DNA of 8,375 bases from JAGOUY01 sp964541725 (lineage in GTDB: Bacteria; Patescibacteriota; Patescibacteriia; 2-12-FULL-60-25): positions 1-8,375 of the forward strand of contig CAZIQG010000053.1 in the NCBI GenBank assembly GCA_964541725.1. The letters run 5' to 3'. A program made the position numbers and the translations under genes. The notes under the pieces were generated by a model that had not been told where the DNA came from, searched no databases, and was given only the letters and a program-made list of their open reading frames with translations. This document shows, piece after piece, positions 1-5,323 of this stretch (position 1 is the stretch's first letter; each line of letters opens with the position of its first letter).

Positions 1-2
1 AA

Positions 3-80
3 TTCAAAGCCGGCAAAGGCCTCAAGGACGCCCTCAAGCACACGGGCATGGCTCCAGCTGCCGCTCCAACGACTGCGTAA
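3..80 (+). CDS. HU-family DNA-binding protein, C-terminal end (partial)
   Basis: Only the last 25 codons are in the window, in the frame that ends at the TAA at 78-80. They read FKAGKGLKDALKH followed by a short Ala/Pro/Thr tail. The FKxGKxLKDAL pattern matches the C-terminal strand and helix of HU/IHF-type nucleoid proteins, where VPxFKxGKxLKDAV is typical. These small dimeric proteins bind and bend DNA. The 12-residue Ala/Pro-rich tail after the core is longer than in Escherichia coli HU; such tails occur in some HU homologues. The gene is followed by a hairpin terminator and faces proS. Identification rests on about 13 diagnostic residues, so the family is likely but the paralogue is unknown. 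Confidence 0.7.
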   Translation, partial: FKAGKGLKDALKHTGMAPAAAPTTA

Positions 81-92
81 TCACAAAGAGAG

Positions 93-131
93 AATACAAA
101 AGAACGGACATCATGTCCGTTCTTTTGTATT
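93..131. terminator. Bidirectional Rho-independent terminator between HU and proS
   Basis: A perfect 18-bp inverted repeat (93-110 with 114-131) has a 3-nt loop, TCA. The outer half of the stem is A-rich on the left and T-rich on the right, so either strand's transcript ends its hairpin in a U-rich arm. It lies between convergent genes: HU stops at 80 and proS stops at 146. It can therefore serve both. Confidence 0.9.
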
Positions 132-145
132 GAGTGACTGAGAAC

Positions 146-1415
146 TTAGAGCCAAGCAGCGACGCTCTCGTTCACAGCTTCCAATTTTACCAACTTCATC
201 TCTTGTCCACTTCGTTCTTTCCATTCAACGGATTCTTCTTTTAACGTTTTCTCTGATACGACCAAGCGCAGTGGCAATCCAAGTAAATCCGCATCCGCGA
301 ATTTCTCTCCGGGCGAGGCATCAGGACGATCATCCCACAATACTTCTGCCCCTTGCGCCCGCAACTCTTCATATAAACTCAAGGCCGTTTCCTGAATCCG
401 TGCTTGCATTGCTTCATCTTTAGAACGCAACGAGACCAACTGGATATGATAGGGAGCGACACTCTTTGGCCACATAATCCCACGATCATCATGGCACGCT
501 TCCACAATCGTCCCCACGAGACGCGTAACCCCAATGCCATAACACCCCATCACCACTTGCTGACGCTCACCTTTCTCATCCGTCACGGCTAAATCAAAGG
601 CCTCCGCAAACTTCCCACCTAAGTCAAAAATATTGCCGACTTCGACCCCTTTTTGCCAGGTTAATGACTCATTTGGAAAATCTGGACATGCATCCCCTTC
701 TTTCAATGTCGCAACTTCACTATTCTGCCCATACATCCAAGAGGGCGAAGTTAAGATCGTATCCTCCCCTGCCTCGGTAAGAACTTGGAATTCATGCGAA
801 AACTTTTTCGTGAATGATCCACCAGATGCCTCCACAACTTTGACGTTCAACCCACAGCGAGCAAACACGCGCAGATACGCTTCCAACGCTTGCTTGTAGA
901 ACACTTCAAGATCAGCCTGGGAAGTATGAAAGGAATACAAATCCTTCATCCCAAATTCACGCCCACGCAAAACGCCGGACTTGGCACGCAATTCATCACG
1001 AAACTTTGTTTGTAATTGGTAAACTGCCAACGGCAAATCCTTATATGAGGATACAAACGCCTTCACAAGCGGCGTCACAATCTCTTCATGCGTAGGACCG
1101 AGGGCATATTCCTTCTTGGTTTGGCTTGGGATCTTAAACAAGACATCCACCGCCTCCCAACGGTCCGTCTGGATCCAATTCTCCTTGGGTTGCAAAGCCG
1201 ACATCAAGACTTCCTGTGCGCCCAGGCTATCCATCTCTTCACGGATAATCGCCTCAACCTTACGCAACACCCGCAAGCCTAAGGGGAGCCAAGAATACAC
1301 ACCAGCCATTTCTTGATGCACAAAGCCCCCCCTGAACAAGGTATTTAGCATTCACGGAATCTGCATCATGAGGCACCGCCTTAGACGTTTTAGTAAACAA
1401 ACGAGAAATACGCAT
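146..1415 (-). CDS. proS: Prolyl-tRNA synthetase, short form without editing insertion, frameshifted near the N-terminus
   Basis: This enzyme charges tRNA-Pro with proline in the cytoplasm. The long ORF from 1351 has class II synthetase motifs: GPTHEE (residues 85-90 of that ORF), FRDE (117-120), RGREFGMKD of motif 2 (129-137), GCYGIGVTR of motif 3 (269-277), and an anticodon-binding domain from about 299 to 401. Only a short linker joins SHEF...GED to GVEVGNIFDLG, so the roughly 180-residue INS editing domain of E. coli ProS is absent. The ATG at 1351 follows a TGA directly and lacks the family's N-terminus. That N-terminus, MRISRLFTKTSKAVPHDA..., is encoded in another frame from the ATG at 1413-1415. 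It joins the ORF at a run of seven Cs (Gs on the coding strand), 1326-1332. Removing one G gives a 422-residue protein of normal short-form length. Identity is certain; whether the shift is biological is not. Confidence 0.95.
1326..1332 (-). other. Frameshift site in proS (G7 homopolymer)
   Basis: On the coding strand the sequence is CAG GGG GGG CTT in the upstream frame. A G6 run would read CAG GGG GGC TTT GTG, giving the expected Q-G-G-F-V. With G7 the upstream frame stops at TAA 1260-1262 after 51 codons. A one-base run error, a real mutation, or slippage on the run would each explain this. Confidence 0.85.
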
Positions 1416-1544
1416 AGAATATAGGATTCCAGAGTACCTGAGAGATGAATTCGAGGGAAGTCCCCTAAAACAAAAGGAGCTGACGCCCGGAAAAGACCGA
1501 GAATCAGCAAAAGGGGGAAAAAGACAAAAAACAAGAGGAATGAA
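1416..1544. other. Leader region of proS; no gene supported
   Basis: This stretch lies between the true proS start and the possible small ORF upstream. On the minus strand it is pyrimidine-rich, with T-rich runs around 1505-1540. It holds a weak GGG/CCC hairpin near 1454-1465. I see no T-box sequence, no convincing -35/-10 pair, and no Shine-Dalgarno site directly before the ATG at 1415. The open frame crossing it (1352-1612, minus) has low-complexity hydrophobic content and is read as a shadow. Confidence 0.5.
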
Positions 1545-1730
1545 CTACCTGGACTGCTTCGGCTTCGCTGCACCGTTGCACAGCTTTTTCTTCCTGGAGA
1601 ACTTGCGTGCACGATTGAGGGAGATCACGATCCCCTCGACCGCGAGCGGCAGAAGATGCGCGAACGGAGCTTCGCGATGGTTCCGCTCCACTTCACGAAC
1701 CCACTCATCCAGCCTGCAACCACCTTCCAT
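1545..1730 (-). CDS. Possible small hypothetical protein (61 aa)
   Basis: I do not recognise this product. The ATG at 1728-1730 is preceded by GGAGAG with a 6-nt spacer (ACACCG), one of the better Shine-Dalgarno sites in the window. An ATG 15 bases further upstream (1745) is also in frame. The predicted protein starts MEGGCRLDEWVREVE, has a mildly hydrophobic middle (HLLPLAVEGIVISL), and ends in a basic tail rich in K and R. Third codon positions are strongly G/C in this frame, which favours coding. The stretch is more GC-rich than its neighbours and holds several short inverted repeats (for example CGCGAA/TTCGCG), so a structured RNA is an alternative. It sits in the minus-strand run between the AlkD-like gene and proS. 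Confidence 0.35.
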   Translation of the reverse strand: MEGGCRLDEWVREVERNHREAPFAHLLPLAVEGIVISLNRARKFSRKKKLCNGAAKPKQSR

Positions 1731-1825
1731 CGGTGTCTCTCCCATACCTTCGCAAAAACGCTCACTGCGTCCGAAGGCATAAAAACCCTAGCAAATATTC
1801 TAATAAAAAACAACTATCCCCTCTC

Positions 1826-2545
1826 TCAAATCGTCCCTTTCAGATATGCGATCCGTTTCGCCTGCGGCAATCGTTCAATCCCATAGCGCAGCATCGTACG
1901 CGGCATACGTTGATAATTCGTCTTTAAAAACCTTTCTAATTCCTTCTCAGAACAGTGCTTCCCTGCTTCCCGTAACATCCAACCTACAGCTTTATGAATA
2001 AGGTCGTGTGAATCCGTTAAAAGCAATTTGGCAATCCGAAACGTCATCTCAGATTGCCCGTGGCAAATAAAATAAAACGTCGCTACGATCGCGATGCGTC
2101 GTTCCCAAAGATTCTTTGAAACAGCGAGTTTTTCTAACAAATTACTGGGTTCTTCATACACATACGCTCCAACAATGTGATACGCACTCGTATCTACAAG
2201 ATCCCAATTATTCACGTATCCTTGCCGAGCAAGCAACAAATACACATCCAAAATCTTCTTCCGCTCCTCCCTGATCTTCGCACGTTGAAACTGTCCCACC
2301 AAAATCAAAAGCCCTAATAACCGATCTTCATGCACCGCGCTTTTCACCAAGACCTGAATCTCTTTCAAAGACATGTCTCGATACGCTCGCGCCACCTTAC
2401 GCGTCTGAGGCACCGTCACACCTAAAAACTGATCCCCTTCTCCATATTCCCCCACGCCAGTCTTAAAAAACCGCTGCGAGATTTCCGCCCTAATCGGACT
2501 CGCGTAGGTTCGCAAAGCAATTTGAGCAGGCAAGAGAGAAGGCAT
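1826..2545 (-). CDS. DNA alkylation repair protein, AlkD-like DNA glycosylase
   Basis: AlkD-type enzymes are HEAT-like-repeat glycosylases that remove N3- and N7-alkylated purines from DNA. Numbering from the ATG at 2543-2545 (239 aa), the N-terminus carries FFKTGVGEYGEGDQFLGV, a family signature. NWDLVD (113-118) supplies the conserved Trp (114) and catalytic Asp (118), matching W109/D113 of Bacillus cereus AlkD. LWERRIAIVAT (147-156) and HKAVGWMLREAGK (184-196) supply the conserved Arg and the second Trp (189). Length fits the family's 220-240 residues. The frame is open upstream to 2632, but those residues translate a REP-like repeat (SAFAGMTGN), so the start at 2545 is preferred. No nearby gene suggests an adaptive-response operon. 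Confidence 0.9.
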   Translation of the reverse strand: MPSLLPAQIALRTYASPIRAEISQRFFKTGVGEYGEGDQFLGVTVPQTRKVARAYRDMSLKEIQVLVKSAVHEDRLLGLLILVGQFQRAKIREERKKILDVYLLLARQGYVNNWDLVDTSAYHIVGAYVYEEPSNLLEKLAVSKNLWERRIAIVATFYFICHGQSEMTFRIAKLLLTDSHDLIHKAVGWMLREAGKHCSEKELERFLKTNYQRMPRTMLRYGIERLPQAKRIAYLKGTI

Positions 2546-2570
2546 ATCAAAACAAGAGTACCAATTCCCC

Positions 2571-2601
2571 GTCATTCCCGCGAAGGCGGAATAAAAATGA
2601 C
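2571..2601. repeat. REP-like imperfect palindrome
   Basis: GTCATTCCCGCGAAGGCG begins an imperfect inverted repeat that closes with ATGAC: GTCAT at 2571-2575 pairs with ATGAC at 2597-2601, and CGC/GCG pair near the centre. It resembles the short dispersed palindromes of the ATTCCCGCGAAGGCGGGAAT type found in many bacterial genomes. It lies between the divergent AlkD-like and ZIP genes. The right arm has diverged, so this copy looks degenerate. Confidence 0.55.
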
Positions 2602-2616
2602 GAAAAAGAGGAGCAA

Positions 2617-2645
2617 TTGACGCCAACCTCAACCTATTCTAAAGT
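2617..2645 (+). promoter_or_regulatory. Putative sigma70-type promoter for the ZIP transporter
   Basis: TTGACG at 2617-2622 matches five of six bases of the -35 consensus. A 17-bp spacer leads to TAAAGT at 2640-2645, which matches four of six of the -10. Transcription would start near 2652, just before the ATG codons at 2659 and 2671. The same TTG could be read as a start codon with GAGGAG just upstream, so the two readings compete. Confidence 0.5.
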
Positions 2646-2670
2646 AAATGCAGTTGCAATGCATTTATAT

Positions 2671-3450
2671 ATGGATATCTCCCTAACCCCCATCCTCCTC
2701 TCCGCCTTCCCTATGCTCTCGGTTCTGGCCGGAGGGTTGGTCGTGTATAAATGGAAAAAAGACCTTCATCCGCTTCTTTCCCTTTCCGGTGGAATCCTGC
2801 TTGGCGTCGCCTTCCTTGACCTCCTCCCCGAAGCCATTGAGCACAGCCTCGAATACGCACTCCCCGTCACCACGCCTTTTGGAGTCACCTTGGCTGCCAT
2901 TGTCCTCTTCCACATTTTAGACAAAGCCTTCTCATTTCACGCGCACCACCAACACGCCGATACGCATACCCATCCCGAAGAAACCTGCCACAATGATACC
3001 CACACACATACACGCACCTATATCCGTGCAGGCAGCATCATTCTCCACAGCTTCCTCGATGGAATCGCCATCGGGGCAAGTTTCGCGGCGGATGAACGAC
3101 TCGGAATGCTCGTGCTCCTCGCGGTTGTGTTACATTCATTTGCCGATGGCATGAGTACGGTGACATTTTTAAAACTCGGCCTTGGTCACAAGCACAAAAG
3201 CACCCTTCCTATTCTAGGATTTGGCGCTCTCGCTCCCTTTGTCGGCTCGTTTGTCGGATTCCGCCTCGGCTTAGATACCCACGCGATTGCTCTCCTGTTG
3301 TCCGCCTTCGCCGGGTTCTTCATCTTCCTCTCCCTCTCCGAACTCCTCCCCCAAGCACACAGCGGTCGCATGTCAAAAACATCGGGGGTAGCGTTGACGC
3401 TCATTGGGATCACACTCGTGATCTTTATCCGAATGTTCGGACATGTGTAA
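2671..3450 (+). CDS. ZIP-family divalent metal transporter
   Basis: ZIP proteins carry Zn2+ or similar metals into the cytoplasm. From the ATG at 2671 (259 aa) the protein has about seven or eight membrane segments. Key features are GGILLGVAFLDLLPEAIEHS (40-59), a His-rich loop at about 90-113 containing nine His residues, then HSFLDGIAIGASF (126-138) in TM4 and HSFADGMSTV (155-164) in TM5. The two HSFxDG motifs place metal-ligand His and Asp residues in paired helices. The common HExPxE of TM5 in well-studied ZIPs is replaced by HSFAD, so metal selectivity may differ. The start is uncertain: ATG 2659 is in frame, and TTG 2617 has a GAGGAG upstream but overlaps the likely -35 box. It diverges from the AlkD-like gene and converges with the next operon, with only 10 bases between the stop codons. 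Confidence 0.9.
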   Translation: MDISLTPILLSAFPMLSVLAGGLVVYKWKKDLHPLLSLSGGILLGVAFLDLLPEAIEHSLEYALPVTTPFGVTLAAIVLFHILDKAFSFHAHHQHADTHTHPEETCHNDTHTHTRTYIRAGSIILHSFLDGIAIGASFAADERLGMLVLLAVVLHSFADGMSTVTFLKLGLGHKHKSTLPILGFGALAPFVGSFVGFRLGLDTHAIALLLSAFAGFFIFLSLSELLPQAHSGRMSKTSGVALTLIGITLVIFIRMFGHV

Positions 3451-3460
3451 TGGTTTATTA

Positions 3461-4564
3461 TTAGACAAGCTTCTTAACGATCCCCGTCGATCCATCCATG
3501 TCGATCTGATCCCCTATTCGCAAAACCTGCGTAGCCGTCTTCGTCGCTACAATGCAAGGTTTCTTAAGCTCACGCGCAACAATACTCGCATGACTTAACA
3601 AACTCCCACGGTTTGTGATGAATCCAGCCGCTTTTTTCATAAGCGGAAGATAACGGATATCCGTATTATCGCAGACCAGGATAGAACCGGTATCAAGCAC
3701 AACCGAAGACAAATCCTCCTCCTGCACGATCACGACAGGACCACGAACAATACCGGGCGATGTCGCCATCCCACGCAAAAAGACCCCAGCCGTCTCTTCC
3801 TGACGGCCGAATGGAAGCGGGGTCGGAATACGCGCAGATAATAAACGGTTGTAATCAATAAAATGAATTCCCTTTCCAGGCCAGACCGTCACCTCAAAAT
3901 ACCCTTTGAGATAGTCGTGAGAAAATTCAGCATTTAATGACTCGCGTAGTGCCTGCTGTTTATGCGGGTCAGTCACGAGAATCTGCGCTAACATCTTTTC
4001 TACTTGCGCAACCGCCTCTTCCGTCCGATTCTTCCAAGACCAGGTTTGAAAATCAAAATAAAAGGCTGCGACAGAATGCGTGGTATCACCATGGGTGAGC
4101 TGAGCATGCATGCCTTCGATAATCTCTCCAAAGATCGACTCATCATTCACAACAAAGACCGCGGACCAATCCAATGTTTCAGAATGTGGGCAAACATACG
4201 CCGTGTATTCGTCCCAAGGAATATCCTGCTTTAAAAACCAATCCTCGTAACAACGTCGAATCGAACGACCGCGATCACGAAGCTTGGGCAAGTCGGCACG
4301 CTTAGGCACTAATCGAATCGCACACAACTCATCGCCACGCTCAGCTAATATGTTTTGAAAAGCGGATTCACAGTCTTTCAAAACACGCGCCGGAAAAGCT
4401 TCTGGCCGTTCATAAGGAACGCCAATGATCTGATATAAAACCTCCAACCGTTCACGGTTTTGATTATCCTCTAAACGCAACGCTTCCGCATCCGTCCCAT
4501 CACCAATCGCTTGGAACCATTCGGTCAACGAAGGCTGGTACGAGTTCATCGTGGGACTGCTCAT
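3461..4564 (-). CDS. PEP-utilising enzyme mobile (phosphohistidine swivel) domain protein
   Basis: The C-terminal third (about 266-365 of 367) is the PEP-utilising enzyme mobile domain. It opens with GMATSPGIVRGPVVIV and contains TNRGSLLSHASIVAREL (317-333), where H325 is the expected phospho-carrier. The usual T-x-x-G-G-x-x-x-H-A-A is T-N-R-G-S-L-L-S-H-A-S, so the second Gly is Ser. The N-terminal 260 residues are not a full-length ATP-grasp domain. GEIIEGMHAQLTHG (146-159) resembles the ATP-grasp part of PEP synthase-like proteins, so a shortened version is possible. There is no PEP-binding TIM barrel. It may thus be a phosphotransfer protein rather than a PEP synthase. Its ATG overlaps the stop of the histidine phosphatase gene (ATGA, 4561-4564), which implies coupled translation. 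Confidence 0.75.
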   Translation of the reverse strand: MSSPTMNSYQPSLTEWFQAIGDGTDAEALRLEDNQNRERLEVLYQIIGVPYERPEAFPARVLKDCESAFQNILAERGDELCAIRLVPKRADLPKLRDRGRSIRRCYEDWFLKQDIPWDEYTAYVCPHSETLDWSAVFVVNDESIFGEIIEGMHAQLTHGDTTHSVAAFYFDFQTWSWKNRTEEAVAQVEKMLAQILVTDPHKQQALRESLNAEFSHDYLKGYFEVTVWPGKGIHFIDYNRLLSARIPTPLPFGRQEETAGVFLRGMATSPGIVRGPVVIVQEEDLSSVVLDTGSILVCDNTDIRYLPLMKKAAGFITNRGSLLSHASIVARELKKPCIVATKTATQVLRIGDQIDMDGSTGIVKKLV

Positions 4565-4977
4565 AGATAAGAAATTTTACTGATTGTAGACGCTCGGGGG
4601 TCAATCAGCAATCCCTCGGCCACTCCGAGAGCAGGAGGCGCGGATACTTCAAGAAGCTTCGCCCAGGCATTCCCAATCTCACGGATCACAGGAACATGGG
4701 TCACGAGGATCGTTTCTTCCGAGAGATCATGCGGCGGCATCCAAACATCATGATCAGCCGTTTCAAGCAAAGACTCGTCGAGCTCCACAGGGAGGCTCAG
4801 GACACGACTAATGATCGCAGCCGTCTCCTGCGTCCGAAGGCGAGGCGAAGCACAAATACGCGTCCAAGTCTGCAAAGAAGCAAGACGCTCCGCCAACACT
4901 AAGACCATCCCTTCCCCCTCCGGCGTCAGGTGATCAGGGTAAACAGAATGGGCACCATGACGAATAAGGGCAAACAT
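4561..4977 (-). CDS. Histidine phosphatase family protein (SixA / phosphoglycerate mutase-like)
   Basis: From the ATG at 4975-4977 (138 aa) the protein begins MFALIRHG, with the catalytic RHG at 6-8 and H7 as the phospho-acceptor. SPRLRTQETA (44-53) supplies the second conserved Arg, E72 is a likely acid, and LVTHVP (91-96) supplies the second catalytic His (94). Its short length resembles SixA-type phosphohistidine phosphatases rather than 230-250-residue glycolytic mutases. The frame is open to 5052, but the extra residues have no family match and overlap the tRNA promoter, so the start at 4977 is chosen. No Shine-Dalgarno site is visible before it. It overlaps the downstream phosphohistidine-domain gene by 4 bases, suggesting the two act on the same phosphoprotein or metabolite. 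Confidence 0.85.
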   Translation of the reverse strand: MFALIRHGAHSVYPDHLTPEGEGMVLVLAERLASLQTWTRICASPRLRTQETAAIISRVLSLPVELDESLLETADHDVWMPPHDLSEETILVTHVPVIREIGNAWAKLLEVSAPPALGVAEGLLIDPRASTISKISYL

Positions 4978-4991
4978 AGGGAGAAGAGGGC

Positions 4992-5020
4992 TTGTCAGGA
5001 GCGCAAACCTCTGATAGGAT
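4992..5020 (+). promoter_or_regulatory. Sigma70-type promoter for tRNA-Asp
   Basis: TTGTCA at 4992-4997 (five of six of the -35 consensus), a 17-bp spacer, and TAGGAT at 5015-5020 (four of six of the -10). The predicted start near 5027 gives a leader of about 30 nt before the tRNA at 5057. It lies in the gap between the divergent histidine phosphatase gene and the tRNA. Confidence 0.6.
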
Positions 5021-5056
5021 AGCGTCGCTTCACAAAAAAGCATAGGAATCACGCAC

Positions 5057-5134
5057 GGATGCGTGGTGTAGCCCGGTTAACACGTCTCCCTGTCACGGAG
5101 AAGATCGAGGGTTCGAATCCCTTCGCATCCGCCA
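5057..5134 (+). tRNA. tRNA-Asp (anticodon GTC)
   Basis: A complete cloverleaf is visible. The acceptor GGATGCG (5057-5063) pairs fully with CGCATCC (5124-5130). The D-stem is GTGT/ACAC. The anticodon stem TCTCC/GGAGA encloses the 7-nt loop CTGTCAC, with T33 and anticodon GTC at 5092-5094. The T-arm is GAGGG-TTCGAAT-CCCTT. The discriminator is G, as expected for Asp, and CCA is encoded (5132-5134). A terminator starts at the final A, so this is a single-tRNA unit. Confidence 0.97.
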
Positions 5135-5170
5135 CGTAAAAACCACTCCTTTATCGGGTGGTTTTTGCGT
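5134..5170 (+). terminator. Rho-independent terminator of tRNA-Asp
   Basis: A stem of about 15 bp (5134-5148 with 5156-5170) includes AAAAACCAC/GTGGTTTTT and one G-U pair, with a 7-nt loop. The T5 run is inside the right arm. The first base is the terminal A of the tRNA CCA, so processing must trim into the hairpin. Confidence 0.85.
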
Positions 5171-5178
5171 TGTAAGTG

Positions 5179-5279
5179 AGATGCGTGGTGTAGCGCTCCC
5201 CCGTTGGATAGCGGGGCCGGTTAACACACCCCGCAAGCATGCGGGGCGATCGAGGGTTCGAATCCCTTCGCACCCGCCA
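5179..5279 (+). ncRNA. tRNA-Asp-derived element with D-arm insertion and replaced anticodon arm (tRNA pseudogene or tRNA-like RNA)
   Basis: Three blocks are identical to the neighbouring tRNA-Asp: GATGCGTGGTGTAGC (5180-5194), CCGGTTAACAC (5217-5227), and the 25-nt T-arm block at 5248-5272. Between the first two sits a 22-nt insert (5195-5216). The anticodon arm is replaced by a CCCCG/CGGGG stem with an 8-nt loop, CAAGCATG, which lacks T33. The insert contains its own CCCCG-8 nt-CGGGG hairpin (5199-5216), so the two hairpins can also pair with each other. The GTTGGATAGCG in the insert resembles a D-arm from another tRNA. The acceptor stem has two A-C mismatches (5179/5275 and 5181/5273), but CCA is kept and a terminator follows. 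It cannot decode normally. It is either a degraded chimeric tRNA or a repurposed tRNA-like RNA. Confidence 0.6.
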
Positions 5280-5312
5280 ACACCAAAGTCGTCGCAAGAC
5301 GGCTTTTGTGTT
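5279..5312 (+). terminator. Rho-independent terminator after the tRNA-like element
   Basis: A 15-bp stem (5279-5293 with 5298-5312) has one mismatch, one G-U pair and a GCAA tetraloop. The right arm contains CTTTTGTGTT. As with tRNA-Asp, the hairpin begins at the last A of CCA. It ends 11 bases before the kinase-like ATG at 5324. Confidence 0.8.
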
Positions 5313-5323
5313 AGGCTCAAGGC

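Noticed and set aside
404..1316. Plus-strand frames inside proS
   Set aside because: Shadows opposite a strongly conserved coding frame.
1416..1544. T-box or other riboswitch in front of proS
   Set aside because: No T-box sequence or antiterminator-like hairpin could be found.
1352..1612. 86-codon minus-strand frame upstream of proS with hydrophobic content
   Set aside because: Its 3' part overlaps the true proS N-terminus in another frame, and its hydrophobicity comes from T-rich DNA. It has no Shine-Dalgarno site or family-like motif.
1540..1927. Plus-strand frames at 1540-1782, 1656-1886 and 1733-1927
   Set aside because: No ribosome site or family-like motif; the later two run into the antisense of the AlkD-like gene. 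The minus-strand frame has the better start and codon pattern.
4978..5052. N-terminal extension of the histidine phosphatase to 5052
   Set aside because: The RHG motif must lie near the N-terminus, the extension has no family match, and it would cover the tRNA-Asp promoter.
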